From contig JAKOON010000053.1 of NCBI GenBank assembly GCA_022577435.1, positions 887,501 through 951,500 on the forward strand: DNA of 64,000 nucleotides, given 5' to 3'. The notes below the pieces were generated by a model. It was not told the DNA's origin, searched no databases, and saw only the letters and a list, made by a program, of their open reading frames with translations. Positions 34,119 to 47,869 of this stretch are shown here, piece by piece (the first letter of the stretch is position 1; each line of letters begins with the position of its first letter). The position numbers were made by a program, and so were the translations under genes. Origin of the DNA: Embiotoca jacksoni. Its lineage: Eukaryota > Chordata > Actinopteri > Embiotocidae.

Positions 34119-35341
34119 GACACACACATATATGCAGACACTTTCGACGCTGACGCTGCAGAGGATCCAGACTGGTTTCCGTGGTTACTGGAAACCTGAT
34201 AGCCGATTGGCCCCGGCGGAGCTTTCACTCAGAGAGACGAACCCGCCTCCGTCTGCGACACGTCTGGAGGAATTTAGTCGAGTTCCCTTCAGGCGACGTC
34301 GTAGAAGCGACGGAGATTTTAATGTTGCATTTTTTTAACATACAATTTTTTTGTAACTCCACTGAGATGAAAAATGAATTGAAGAAAGAGTTAATATATG
34401 TAGTGCAGGGAGACTGCAGGTGTTAATCCCCCGTTTTATATCACCATTATTGCCTTTTCCCATCACATCACTCCTACGTTCGCAAATATTCCTGCTCGAC
34501 TCTGTGAGAGGATATTGAACGGGCGACTGTCAGTGCGATTGTGGATAAAGAGCGGAGGAGGAGGGTGGGGACGTGCGACAGGCATGGCTTCGCACCATCT
34601 GTTGTCATGGTTACACAAAAGTGCATTTACCATTCAGGCGAGTGAGACGAGGCCCCCCCCCCCCCCCCCCCCCACACACACACACCACTCCCTTCACTAC
34701 ATCAGTTTTCTTGCTTTTCTAACTCTCCTTTTTCTCCAGCCTCTCCTCTTCTTCATCATCTCTTCTTCATCATCATCATCTCCTCTTCCTCGTACTTCCT
34801 CTTCTTCTCTCCTCCAGTTTGCAGCCTCCATGGAGCTGCTGTGAAAACCAGGCACAAGATTCAGGAAGATTAAAATTGTTTTGGAGTTTTCTGAGGAGTA
34901 GTTATAGGATTTAAAAAAAAATTTTTTTTACATAAAGTTTCGTAGTGTTGTTCTTACAAAAAGCTTCATCTCTAATTTTGTAAGATTTGTTTAAGCCTGT
35001 GATGTTTGAGTGGACGAATCAGTGATGAGATGCTGATTCGGGTCATTTAGACTGAGAAGTACATAAAACAGGAGAATAAAACAATAGCTACAATCTTAAA
35101 GTTACTCTGAACGGCCGATTGAGTTTAACTGAAATGTTTAATAGTGAGTAAATAGTAGACTGTATGATGATGAGACAGCAGTTCATAAGGAAAGGACCAT
35201 TGTCTTGCAGACAAACAGAGTCTATGAGCTTTACAGTGGAGTCATTGTCCATCCTGCCATCCCTTTTTCTCTCCCCCCCCCCCCCCCCACTTCCTTCCAC
35301 CCTCTCTGACTCGCCCCTTGTCCCCCTCTCCTCCGTCCCAG
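34119..35341. other. Region between the gap and the first visible dpysl5 exon
   Basis: Holds a C-homopolymer followed by CA repeats (about 34653-34685), pyrimidine-rich sequence and a second C run (35274-35289) just before the dpysl5 acceptor. I looked for the N-terminal dpysl5 exons here and did not find them. Probably intron. Confidence 0.6.
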
Positions 35342-38300
35342 GCGGCTCTGATGGGTGGTACCACCATGGTGATGGCTCTGGTGCTGCCCGAACAGCACTG
35401 CTCCCTGCTGGACGCCTACGAGAACTGCCGCGCTCTGGCCGACGCCAAGGCGTGCTGTGACTACGCTCTGCACGTCGGGGTGACCTGGTGGGGGCCGAAG
35501 GTAAAAAACAAAAAGAAAACGGGAGGTCAGAGGTCATCGTGCCAATGAACAGCCTGGAAAAAAAAAAAAACACTTTTGGAAACATTCTTTACTTTTTTTT
35601 TTTTTTTTTCTCTTCTCAGGCTTTTATCTCTGCTGAATGAATAATAAAGCAACCAAAGCATTTCTCATTTCTGGGTGAAATGTTTAATGACCTAGATTAA
35701 ACCTTACAGGATCTGGGTTAACGCACATGCTCAGTGGGCACGTCAGGCAGATTCTATGAGTCAACGTGCTTCATTCAGCCTTCGGCTTTGATGCCGTGAC
35801 TGTATCATTGGCTGACTTTGTGCATGAGCCACGGCTTCCTACGTACGATAAAACGCTTAACGCCAGAGTGCTGGATTGTCTGTAATATAGTGGTTAATGA
35901 CATCTTTTTAACATTATGATACAATAGTCGCCAAAGCCGCCATTAAAGTTATAGTTGCACTGTTGATTGTCAATTCTGGCAGGTTAGTAACTAATAATTA
36001 ATAACTAATCGATCATTTTATCTATTAAATGTCTGAAAATATTTACTTACAAGATCCTAGAGCCCAAAGTGATGTTTTTCTAACGTCATTTTGTCTGACT
36101 TAATGTCCCAAAATCAAAATATATCCAGTTTACAGTGATATAAAATAGAGAAAAGCACCAAATCGTCACACTGGAGAAGCAGAAACACAAAAAAAAGCTC
36201 AAATGTTCACCTTGATTATGAAAACGAACACAGACAAATTTTCTGTCAGTTGACTAATCAGTTCATATTTAATTAAATGGAGGAAGATACACTATATATT
36301 TGTAGTTATCCTGTAAATATGTTGATCGTGGTGGTTTTGGCAGCATGTCTGATGAGACATCTTAAATAAAAGTGCTTCATTTAGTAACTTTCATACACAA
36401 GCTGCAGTTAAAGAGGCTTTTCTATAACAATATGAAATACAGTGAGAATGTTTACATACCTTTAAAACGAGGAGATGAGTATAATAATAATCACCATAAA
36501 CAATAAATGAAGTGTCACAGGCAGTTACACTGTTAAAGTGATGCTGATTCATAATTTATATTATTCTTTCATTTGACCTTTTCCCCCTGCTTCAGTAAGA
36601 CTGTTTTATGATAAGGCTGTTTTATAATAAGATTGTTTTATAACAATCACTGTTAAAGTGATGCTGATTCATAATTTATATTATTCTTTCATTTGACCTT
36701 TTCCCCCTGCTTCAGTAAGACTGTTTTATGATAAGGCTGTTTTATAATAAGATTGTTTTATAACACTACTGTTTTGTAATGACCTTTAAACCCTTTAACT
36801 TGCAGGACAGACTGTGTCGTTTTCTTTTCACTGTCATCCGAGTGAATTAAATGGATTTTCTTCTGTGTGGCCAAACGTCTCTGTGGGACTGTGAGAGTCA
36901 CTGTAAACACAACGTGATTCCACTCTGGCTGCTTTCCAAGCTCATTTCATGCCCCATATAACAAACACACACACATTTTCTACATGCCCACACTCATCAA
37001 ACTAACGCACCGATAAACCGTAATATTAAACCCCAGCGTTGCGAGCGCCTCAGCCCCCGAGTGAGGCTCCTCTTCTCTGTGATCAGGTGCGTAACGAGAT
37101 GGAGACCCTGGTGAGGGAGCACGGGGTCAACTCCTTCCAGATGTTCATGGCCTACAAGGACATGATGATGCTGCGGGATTCGGAGCTCTACCAGACGCTG
37201 CAGACCTGCAAGGACATCGGGGCCATCGCTCGCGTCCACGCCGAGAACGGAGAGCTGGTGGCAGAGGTGCAACACCTGCGCAGAAATTTACGTCCTCCTC
37301 CCGATGTCTTTTATTTCATAACATGTGTTTAAATTCTCTCCGTCGTGAAAGTAAAATTTTGAATCTGTGTGCGTGTGTCGTTAGGGTGCCAAAGAGGCTT
37401 TAGATTTGGGCATCAGTGGACCGGAGGGAATCGAGATCAGCCGGCCAGAGGAGGTAAATGAACAGCGGAGGTTATTACACTCAGTATTTTCTCCCTGCTA
37501 AAGATGAACAGAGCAGATTCCTGGCACATCTTGCACATTTTCTTTTGTTTGCACGATCAAGGTGTTGATACAAACCTACGTTTAAGGCTTCACGGGTGTC
37601 GTTTTCATCACAATGAAAGGCACATTTTGAAGGCTGATTTTGACTAAACTTGTATGAACGAGAGACTTTAGCGCCGCATTTAAAATCCCTGTCTGACTGA
37701 TGCTGTTATGACAAGTAACATCTTCTAATTGTGTAAGGAGCCAGCTATGTTAAGTTTATTTGAGATTTGATCCATACAGATCCAACCCTCTTTATTAATT
37801 GGTCTACAGTCTCATATATTTGTCATAAGCATAAATATGATGATTAGGATGTTGTGATTTGACCCGGGTCCTTCTGTCTGCATGCAGCTGGAGTCTGAGG
37901 CTACTCACCGAGCCGTCACCATCGCCAACAGGGTAAAAAACAAACAAACAAAAAAAATACCTGATTTTCACGTCTCAATCTGCGTGCAGTTATTGATAAA
38001 TAACCGAATCGATCGACGGATGTGCTTGTGATTGCAGGCCCACTGCCCGATCTACCTGGTGAACGTGTCCAGTATGTCTGCCGGAGACATGGTCGCTGCT
38101 GCTAAGATGCAGGGTGAGTTTTCTTTCCCTTAAAAGGAAAGCGAACCAAAAGACGGCGAACGTGATTTTAAAAGTATTAGGACGACGAACCTCTCATCTT
38201 TTCGCGCTGTCGTCTTCTCCAGGTAAGGTGGTCCACGCGGAGACCACGGTAGCTCACGCGGTGCTGAACGGGATGCAGTACTACCACCAGGACTGGGTTC

Positions 38301-40653
38301 ACGCCGCCGCCCACGTGCTCGTCCCTCCCCTCCGCCTCGACCCCAACACACCCAGCTACCTCATGGGCCTGCTGGGCAAGTACGTCGTGTTTTTTTTTTT
38401 TTTTCCTGTGCTACTGAGCGTAAACGGGGCTCCCTGAGGTCACTTTGATCACGCAGCAGGTCCAATGATTAGTGAATATTTTAAGTTGGTGTCGTGGATA
38501 TAAAAATTAAAAAATTTAAAAAAACTCTCCCCCTCAAACTGAGCGTGCACATCCTGTTTGCAGTGACACCCTGAGCGTCGTGGCGTCGGATCACCGTCCC
38601 TTCGGCACCAAGCAGAGAGCTCTGGGCAAAGAGGACTTCACCAAGATCCCTCACGGAGTGGCCGGAGTCCAGGACAGGATGAGTGTCATCTGGGAGAGGG
38701 GAGTGGTACGTACACGCGGCCTTCAATTATTTAGCGCGTGTTTTAGGAAGGCACTACTTATGTCCATCACTTTTTTTTTTTACTAGTAAGGTAAAAAATA
38801 TATATATATAATGTTAAAAAAAACCTTTAAAAACATTTTTGAAATCTATTTTCACCTTTTAATAACTACAAACTGTTTGCCTTCATTTAACTGAGGCTGT
38901 TTATCTGTCACATCACTTCCTGCTGATATACCAGACCTGTTCAAGGCTACCTCACCGCCCAGATGACAATAATGATGAGTATATTTATTACTCAGAAGTA
39001 GTTGCCTTAAACTGCTTAATTGAATTGATGATAAATAAAATGTCACAGAATATAAACGTGTCCACGTTGATGTGTCGAAATGTTTGTGTTTGCTTAGACT
39101 TTTTTTTTTGTGCCTTATTTTAATATTAGCTGTAAGAAATAAAAGTCACAAAATTAACATTGACAACAACAAGCAGCCAAAACAAGACCAAAAAAATAAA
39201 TAAATCCTCTACGTTTTAATGATTAATAATATACTAAAAATGTCACTGTTGTCTTTTTTCCCTTATATTTTGAATGCTTCGTGCCTGCAGGTTACAGGGA
39301 AAATGGATGAGAATCGTTTCGTGGCGGTGACCAGCTCCAACGCCGCGAAGATCTACAACCTGTACCCTCGTAAAGGCCGCATCGTCCCCGGAGCCGACGC
39401 CGACGTGGTGGTCTGGGACCCCGACGCAGCGAGGTATGCCGTCCTCGTTAAACACCCGACACCTCGATCGCGGACGCGTCTTTATGACTCCGCGCCGTGC
39501 CGAACACAAATCTGGCTTTCTCTCCGTGCTGCAGGACGATCTCCGTGAGCACGCAGGTGCAGGGCGGCGACTTCAACCTGTACGAGGGGCTGCGTTGCCA
39601 CGGCGTCCCGCTGGTCACCATCAGCCGGGGGCGGTTGGTGTGCGAGAACGGCGTGTTCATGTGTGCCGAGGGGTCCGGGAAGTTCTACCCGCAGCGCACC
39701 TTCCCCGACTACCTCTACAAGAAGATGGTCCAGAGAGAAAAGGTGCGTTCGCTGCCTCTGTTTTGTGGGAGTGATTCTGGCAGGATAACCGACGGCGAGT
39801 TCTGCTGAGTCAGCCGACGGCCGACTCTCCCCCGCGAACACACACCCGTCATGTTGTGTCCCACTGCGCTGATCTGACGGCCCGTATAAAAGATTTAATG
39901 CTGATGCTCTCTTTGTGCGCTGACACTGTTTTTCTGCCGCTGCTGTCTGGACCAGCTTCCTCCACCGCAGCCTCACAGGCTGTTCTGCTCCGGTTTATGT
40001 CCGCCGGGTCAGGCTTTCATCACTTAACAATTTATTCATTTAACTCTTGTATCCCATGTGTCTGTCTGTTGTTGGGTTTTTTTTGTAGATACTTCACACA
40101 AATGTCTAATAGAGTTAGAATTATGATTTTTCTGGACATTTTTTAACGCCGTAATTCAGGAACAAGGTTCCTGCTTACAGATTTGGATTAAAAAATGGTT
40201 CAAGATTACAATCCTAATGCTTTATCTGTGTGTGTATGTAGTTTGCCAATTTAATGAGGTTCTTTCTTGACCTTTGTCTCGTCCAGTCTCAGGCTTACCA
40301 AGGGGTAGACAGGGACCCCTACTCTGGCGACGTGGCCATGGTTGCGAACACCACGAAGAAGGAGCTCGGTCTGGGCCCCATAGACGGAGACTCTCCCAAC
40401 AAAGGCTGCAACCGGGTGCACCAGGGAGTCCGAGACCTCCACGAGTCCTCCTTCAGCCTCTCAGGTCGGCCGGCTGGAATGAAAGCCTGTGATTTTTTTT
40501 TTTTTTGGTGTTGTAAGAGTTACAACACGTTTAAAATGAACTGTGTGTGTGTTTTTTTTCCTCTCAGGGTCCCAGGTGGATGACCACATCCCGAAGAGGT
40601 CCTCGGCCCGGATCCTGGCCCCTCCCGGCGGCCGCTCCAGCGGTATCTGGTAA
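35342..40653 (+). CDS. dpysl5: Dihydropyrimidinase-related protein 5 (CRMP5), 5' exons missing
   Basis: Eleven coding exons join in phase: 35342-35500, 37087-37266, 37385-37453, 37888-37932, 38038-38113, 38223-38379, 38564-38705, 39291-39433, 39535-39742, 40287-40464, 40568-40653 (TAA). They encode 480 residues; human DPYSL5 has 564, so about 84 N-terminal residues are absent from the window. The product follows remembered human DPYSL5 closely, including GGTTM near the start, NSFQMFM, IARVHAENGELVAE, GPEGIEISRPEE, SDHRPF, KMDENRFVAVTSSNAAK, GRIVPGADADVVVWDP and the exact end SARILAPPGGRSSGIW. CRMPs share the amidohydrolase fold but are cytosolic, non-enzymatic regulators of axon and dendrite growth and form tetramers. 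At 40287 an AG six bases downstream could also serve as acceptor without changing the frame. Possibly one of two teleost paralogues; I cannot tell which. Confidence 0.95.
36528..36767. repeat. Perfect 120-bp tandem duplication in a dpysl5 intron
   Basis: Two units, 36528-36647 and 36648-36767, are identical base for base except at the last two positions. Each carries internal TGTTTTAT phrases. Confidence 0.95.
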
Positions 40654-42770
40654 TCGCCGGTGCCGGAGCTTCAACCCGTCCGAGCGTCTGTGTTTTGTAT
40701 ATTTCTGAGCAACCAGAAAAACTGCACTGATTTTTTTAATCACAGGATTTAAAAAAAAAAAAAAAAAAAAAAAATCAAAGAAGGGAAAATAAATTTCAAG
40801 CAGGAGTCTGTGATTGGTTGACGACCTGACTGATGATCAGTGATTCGCCAAAGTGACCTAACGAGTCTTAATTTGTGTCTTAATTGGAGCGACTGATCTG
40901 ATTAATTCCACTGCGAGTGAAGGGCTATCTATGGATTTCAAAATGTTTCGTCCAAATTCCAGCTGATCATACTAACGTTGATGAAGTCTGCTCATTCTCA
41001 CCCCGCTTGTATCTCGCGAAGAGAAAACTAAACTGTGAAAGATCAAAACCAGTACAGTTTTTGATGGTTCCGACTGAAGTGATGTCGAAGCGAAATTATA
41101 AAAAACAAAAACAAAACAAAAAAAATCGTAGAAGTGGATTCAGTGAAATATCTATTAAATCCCTGTCACACACACACACGAGCACACAGACATACTGTAC
41201 ACTGTAGACACCATAGCTTTAGACTCATACGAAGATGTGTGTGGATTCTGTTTGTGATTTAAGCACCCGGCTTTCTGCTGCGTCGTGGGTTTCCTCGAAC
41301 AGTGTTTTTTTTTTCCTAAGGGATGAATTGTGCCGTGTGGTGATGAAATCCAACTGCTTCAAAACGCCGTGCGATCTTACAGCTACACTCTCTGAGCATC
41401 CATTCCTTACATACACTTTTCCACTGCCTCTTGACTTGAAACAGACACATACATCCCAGAAACAGCAGCTAAATGTACGCATTACTGTCATCGTCTCTGT
41501 GGTGTCTAAAGACCTCGCAGAGTGCACGAAGGGAAGACGAAGAGCACCTTATTTACAGATTGAGGATAACGGGGAGGGAAGAGTTTTCTGTTTACTCTGC
41601 TGCTAATACACAAACGTGAGAATCAGAAACGTGAAATCATGTAAGCGCAAATAAAATGTCCCTGAAGTGCAGAAGGCCTCAGCAGCCTTGATGCATGCAG
41701 CTGGTTATACCCTTTTTTTAAATTTTTTTATTTTTTATTGTTGTCTGAAAATCCCATGAAAACACACATTCACGTGTTTCGGAGTATTTCTACCGGTCAG
41801 TCTGCGACCGTAGTTTCTCACTGCTTCCCATTGAAGAAGTAAATCTTAAAAAAAAAAAAAAAAATGGGTCACAAACATGCATTATTTAAACAGCTCTGTA
41901 GTTTACGGTAAACTTTTAGTGGTGCATTTGTTGAGGACTACTTTCAGCCGGTATTAGTACACATTTGTTCTGCTCCGTTACAGCGGCAGGACGGTCTCTG
42001 CTGCTCAAAATACACTACAGTATGAGAGTAGTGTTTTTTTGTTGTTGTTATTGTTGTTTTTTATGGGATTTTATTGACAATAAGAAAAATATCAAACATT
42101 AACAGACTTATGGAAAAGTTTGGCAACTGAGGAGGAAACATCAGGAACAATGAAGTGAAGATTCTGTTAAATAGGGTTTGACACACGGAACATTTTAGCT
42201 GCCACTTTTGCAAAAAAAAAATAAAAAAATTAAGTTGTTAGATTTAAACTACACTGACAGAAATATTTGATTATCTTTTGTCTACGTTGTCCAATACTAG
42301 GCATGTGTAGAAATTACAGCATCTTGTTCACTGAATGGTTTCATTTCTGACATTGACATTTGCACAGTTTACACACAACCGTCCTCAAACATTCACTTCA
42401 TAAACGAGGCCTCAGATTGCACCCTGAGTGACCTGGAAGGAAAACAGAAAGAAATAAGTTGTTGAGTTACAGCAGCATCTCTGCATCATGAAAGGAAAAC
42501 TTCCCGTCTTGTCGGGGGGGGGAAACAAAAACAAATCGGGATGGTTTTTTAGAGCAAGTGTGTCTCCACAGAGCAGGAAGATTGAGCTGCACAGGCTGAA
42601 GAAAAACCACTGATCCTCTCACCTCCTGACGATGTCTCATTCCTGCCCAGCAGTATTATATTTATACACGATCACCTCTTATTGTCTGTGTAGTAAGTAT
42701 ATTTAGGATGTTTGTTTTTACTTCCTTTCTTTTTTTTTTTTTTGGTTGTTAATAAAGAATAAATGTGCCA
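40654..42770 (+). other. dpysl5: Probable 3' UTR of dpysl5
   Basis: After the stop codon there is no further exon. AATAAA occurs at 40788-40793, and a tandem pair at 42751-42756 and 42758-42763 is a plausible distal poly(A) signal. The true end cannot be set from sequence alone. Confidence 0.4.
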
Positions 42771-43519
42771 ATGTGAGAATCACCTGTGCCACACGGACAC
42801 CCATGCATGACGGGCACCACATGAGCAGGAGACGGAGGAAGCGCAGCCTCCCCCACCCCTGAACACACCACGAGGTTCACTAAAACTGGTGCTGTTTTTT
42901 TCTACCACTACGACGTTCTTTTATTGTTGGATGGTTTCCGTTTGTTTTGAAGGCACTGTGGCTGCTCAGTGGCTGTCTGTGTTTGTAGATTATTGTTGTG
43001 TTGGACAGTGAACCTGTTGAATCTGTAAGTGGCTGCTTGTTTCTTACCACAAGAATAATAGCAAAAAAAAAATAAAGCGAGAAAAAAACAAAACACAAAC
43101 CCTCTTCGTTCTCTCGATCTTTTTTTTTTTTTTACATTTGTGATTTGTGCTCACGCTCGTATAATTGTAGAATTTTGTTTGATAGAATTGAGCAAATGAT
43201 GAATTAAGTACTGAGTAAATTAACAGATGCACCAGGAACAAAAAAAATAACTTTTAAGGGACGATTTTAATCTCAGATTTTCGGGATAACATGAAAGTTT
43301 AAACACCAAATGAACTGTGAGCTAAATTTATAAAATGAAAATGCAAAGTACAAATGGGAGTGCAGCTGCAATGGACGAATCAGCAATAAAATGAAGAAAA
43401 GTTGCTCTATTATAAACGGCTAAAAAAGCTACAAAAATATGTCACTGTTTTGATAATAATTTGTAAAATACTAGAATACAATGATATATATATATATATC
43501 GCACTAAATACGAACTAAG

Positions 43520-44330
43520 CACTTCTTCCAGCAGTGAACGTGCGCCCGTCTCCATCATGGCCGCTCACTGGATCCAGTTGCACTCAAATTAATGGGGAAA
43601 AAAAGAAAAGGAAAAAAAAAAAGGGAAAAAAAATAAAAAAAATAAAAATCCTCTACTGCCTGCGCATGCGCAAGTGAGAACGGCTTAGGCGGTAGCAGTC
43701 TCGCGCAACTTGCTGAAGCGACAGTCGGAGAAACAGCAACGGAAAAGCCGAAACAACAGAGCGGCGGTGAGAGGGACGGCGTCGGGCTCCGTGAGTACGC
43801 ATTTACTCAACTTTCGCTTAAAATGCGCCACTGCGGGGGTCTGACGTGGGGTTACCCCCCCTCCACCCCCCACCCTCCCCAGTGGGTCCGACCCGCGACT
43901 CGGATGAACACTTGAGCGGGTGACTCGTTTCTTTCATTGGTGAACGTGCGCGTGTTGTATTATCGAAAAGGCCTCCAGAGGGGGGTAAACGTTGGCCCGG
44001 CGGAGTCCCGTTTTTTCAGTTTGGACTCCGGCGCGTTTGTTTTGGGAGTCGCAGTAACGACGGAGGGTCACGTTTTACGTTCGGCCTGAAATCCGCGCGG
44101 TTCGACCCGCGAAAAACGGCCGAACAGCCGCGGAGCTCGAGAACCGGCCGTGACGGAGGAGAGCGGTTAGCCCGGAGCTAGCTGGCCGGATCACGGGGAG
44201 CAGCGGTGCCCGTCGCACCGTCAGAAAAAAACGGCGGAACCGACAACCGGCGGAACCGTGAAACCGACCGGACACCGGCCGGGGAGGTTAAACGTCACGA
44301 GCACGAGACACCGCGGTTGACGTGCGTTTT
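43520..44330 (+). promoter_or_regulatory. mapre3: CpG-rich promoter and non-coding first exon of mapre3
   Basis: The stretch is dense in CG dinucleotides against an AT-rich background. TGCGCATGCGCA, a perfect NRF1 palindrome, is at 43661-43672. Good donors follow at 43767 (GTGAGA) and 43791 (GTGAGT), either of which could end a 5' UTR exon spliced to 47866. The mapre3 start codon lies in the second exon in mammals as well. Confidence 0.6.
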
Positions 44331-47300
44331 TTTATTTTATTTTTTAATTTTATTTTTTATAAACATACTTTTTTTTTTAATATATATATATATATATTTA
44401 TAGCTCACTTAAGTTCAACGTTTTATTACATGTGCTGACGGTTATAAAAAAAAAAAATGCAAGGTGCAATCAAATTGATTTCCTTTATCTGATCAAAAAA
44501 ATATATGTTTGGAAATCTTTAAAAAAAAAAATACATATTTCAATTCAATTTGTTATCGCGAATTGGTATAACTAATTTTTAAAGTCTGTAATTAGATTAT
44601 TATTTTATTTGTGTTTTATTGATGCGAAATCGTATTTTTAATCTTATTTCACAGATTTTTCTCATGTGCATTAGTCTTTAATTGTTCCACTCTCTTACTG
44701 CCATCCTATTATCAACACTTTGAATTTTAATTTATGAGTTTTGCAATGCAAAACAGAATCAGCTGCTGTTTCTCAAAAAAAAAAGAAGTGCTTTGTTTTT
44801 GTTTTATTTTTGCACGTGTTCATGCTGATAACAGAAGAGCTGAACAGTGTATAAAACATCTTTCTGTTTGGGAACTATCACAGTCCTGAATGGAGACTTA
44901 ACAAAACAGTTTGCAGACGAGCTCTGAGGTCGAAACCTACAAGGAACAGCTTCTTTTCTGGAAGTTTTCTATCATCTCTGGTTTTTATTATCATGAATGT
45001 CTCTAGTAAAAAGCTGTAGCTGCTGTATATGTGCAGAAGTTGTCTGCCTTATTTTACGTTCTTATTTTATTTAACTGCTTTTCAGTGCTGAATTAAGGAA
45101 GGAAAAGTTTTACTGTTGCCATCAGGTCCTGTGGTCCTATCAATCTTTTTTAAATCCTACTTTATACATAAATGTTTTACACCATAGTGCTTCTATAATA
45201 TATAGATGCAGTTGCAAGGAGGAAATCATTATAATCTGTTGATTAATTTCCTTCCATATTCGTGGATCAAAAAGTTTTCATGTCCAAAATGACTGTCACC
45301 AGGGAAAATGGAAAGCAGGAAATCCTCACAAAAACGGACTTTATTAGCTCAATAGCAGAAACAATAGCGTGTAGGTGTGTTTGTACAGTAGATCACTTGT
45401 CAATATATAGGCGACCTGTTGTAGTTAATCCTTCAGTGACGTAATCTGAAGGCTCTCAGATTTGAGCCGCTGCGATCAAAAGTGTTAATCCCGTGTGAAT
45501 ACTATGAAGTGGGCGTTAGTTCCTGTCAGAGAAAGATAAATATTAGTAGGAGGCAGATTTGACAGTGAAATGCAGCCCCAGCTCTAGAAAGAAATTCAGA
45601 TTTAATACATTTGATTTATCTCTGCCCGGTAATTATAAACGGGTAATGGGCGGCACAGATTTGGGGAAGTTATGAAAATAGAGCCGGGGTCCGTCCAGAT
45701 TTAGGATCTCACATCCAAGTCCCATCACGCGTCTTATTATAAATCATCACCGCTCGTCTTCGAGGTCAGTTTGTTTTAGACAAAAGCAAACAGCTGCCGT
45801 TTGTCTGCGAGAGTAAACTTAAAACTAAAACGCAGTCTTCTGCCAACACACCTGTTGAGCCTGAAGTGATGATGACCAACAGTTCGAAACCAAAAGGAGA
45901 TGTAATTTACTATCACACAAAACTAAACTAAAGCAGGACATCGTGTCGTTTTTAGAGGCCGGAGCCAGCAAATAACCTTTTTCAACGAATTGTTTATCCA
46001 GCTGTTTTTTGGTTAATATGCCGAACGGGCCGCAGTGACCTGAATGTTGTTTGCAGTACTTGCGCTTCATGTCTGGATGAAACAGCCTTGAAAATCCATC
46101 TCTAATCCCCCGGACTGGTGGATTTCAGTAATATTTTTTTATGAGGACGTTCATCCGCAGAAAAGACGAGCAGCTTGTCCCCCGGCGGACGGCGTTACCC
46201 CCTGCGAAGCCCCGCGGTCGGGGAGTGATTGTCCTGCACCGCATCCTGCACGGTGTTTATTTTGGAAGCCGTCGGTTCACAGGAAATGCTATTTTTCCTT
46301 ATCTCTCGGGCTGTCGGTGGGACGCCGCGCTGCTGTGTCGTCGTGGTTTATTTTTTTATTTATTTATTACGCCTGTTGGACACACCTAGCGGTGATCCGA
46401 GCTGGACCGTGATCGTGTGTTACGGCATGCCGAGGCTAAAAGGATTAACCGAGGCAGAGATTAGCGGCCCGGTGAGTCCGCCAGTTTATCTGTGACACGT
46501 CTCCTCTGTAACCCCGTCGAGGCGCTCTTGAGCAAGGCAGTGAACCGCCGTGACCTTGTGAGGAGGATTTCATGCAGTTGACCTCGTAGGTTTTTATTAC
46601 AAACTGAATATCTTTTTTGGATTTTGCACTCCTGGTCGCGCAAGACGAGACTTTTGAAGAAGTCACTATTTCCCCGATATATTACGGACTAAAAAAAATG
46701 GTCAGCAGGTTAAAAATAACCAATAACTGCAGGTTTGAAATGGGAAATGCGGAGTCTGATTTTCAGACGAGTAGCTTCGATCGCTGATTGTCACCCAGGA
46801 GGACTGGTTTAACACATTGTTGTTAGTTTTCTGTTTTTCAGGTCTTTCTATAAGGCGGTGAAACAAAACCCAGTTGTCAGCAGTACACACCAACACACAC
46901 GCAGCACAGGTGAGTCGAGTCTTTTTGTTTATGTGTTTTCATCAAGCTTCATTTGACAGGATAACTTATTTCACTGCAGGAAATAAAGCATCTTACATTT
47001 GCAAAATACAGTTTATGACTATTGATGTTAAGAAGGAAGTACAACAAATGGTTTGCATATAATAGTGAGTTACCCTGCCTTCATTATCTTACTGAATAAA
47101 GTCTGTATTTCTGTCTTCAAAAGAATATTAATTGGACTCGAGAGGTTCCTTTTTTTTTTTCTCAAAATAACTTACTTCCTGTCGTATTTGACCGATTTCC
47201 TCGTAACCTTGTGACTGTCGGATGAAAATTAAAAAGATTTATGTCATGTGATAGATTCAGCGTCCGTAGTGACTCCGCACAGCCCCCCCCCCCTTTCAGA

Positions 47301-47764
47301 GCAGTTTTGCCTCTTAAGAGTCAGTCGCTGTCATTGTTAACATCCCATAATAGACAGAAGTCTCCTCTTCTTTCCTTCGTCTCAAACAGCCTCCGTGTTA
47401 TAACGACAGCCTGGAAGAACACGTGCGACTTTTCGTCACTACACACGAATAAAGATGTAATTAAGCTACTTAAATGTTAATTATGTTATTGGTCAAAAAT
47501 CATCTTAAACGCTGAAAACAGAAGATTTGAAGACGAAAGAACAAACGGGGGAAAACAAGTCATATAACAAACTGGAGTAAAAAAAACTAAAATCCCCCAA
47601 AAAAATCCCGTCATTTAAATTTTTTTACTTTTTGCCATTAAAGTTGTTACAATCGATATATAGACATTATTCTTCATGTTTAGTTGTTTACTTTTTAATG
47701 TTACGCCATTAATCAAACCTACATCATTATATCAGCGGTTCTACATTCGGCCGCTGCATGTAAC

Positions 47765-47858
<94 letters not shown>

Positions 47859-47865
47859 CACACAG
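43800..47865 (+). other. mapre3: First intron of mapre3
   Basis: About 4 kb, AT-rich, with homopolymer A and T runs. I see no protein-coding exon and no recognisable RNA gene. Confidence 0.5.
47767..47857. repeat. (GT)n microsatellite at the acceptor of the mapre3 start exon
   Basis: 91 bp of pure GT ending 8 bases before the acceptor CAG at 47863-47865; no separate pyrimidine tract lies between. Confidence 0.95.
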
Positions 47866-47869
47866 GAGG

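Noticed and set aside
34515..34844. Pro/Ser-rich frame after the gap, considered as a dpysl5 first exon
   Set aside because: It translates simple C and CA repeats and has no similarity to the DPYSL5 N-terminus.
35088..35585. Minus-strand 165-residue frame over the first visible dpysl5 exon
   Set aside because: Antisense of a well-supported coding exon and of a C-run.
45262..45444. 60-residue frame in mapre3 intron 1
   Set aside because: Isolated, no splice-compatible neighbours and no recognised domain.
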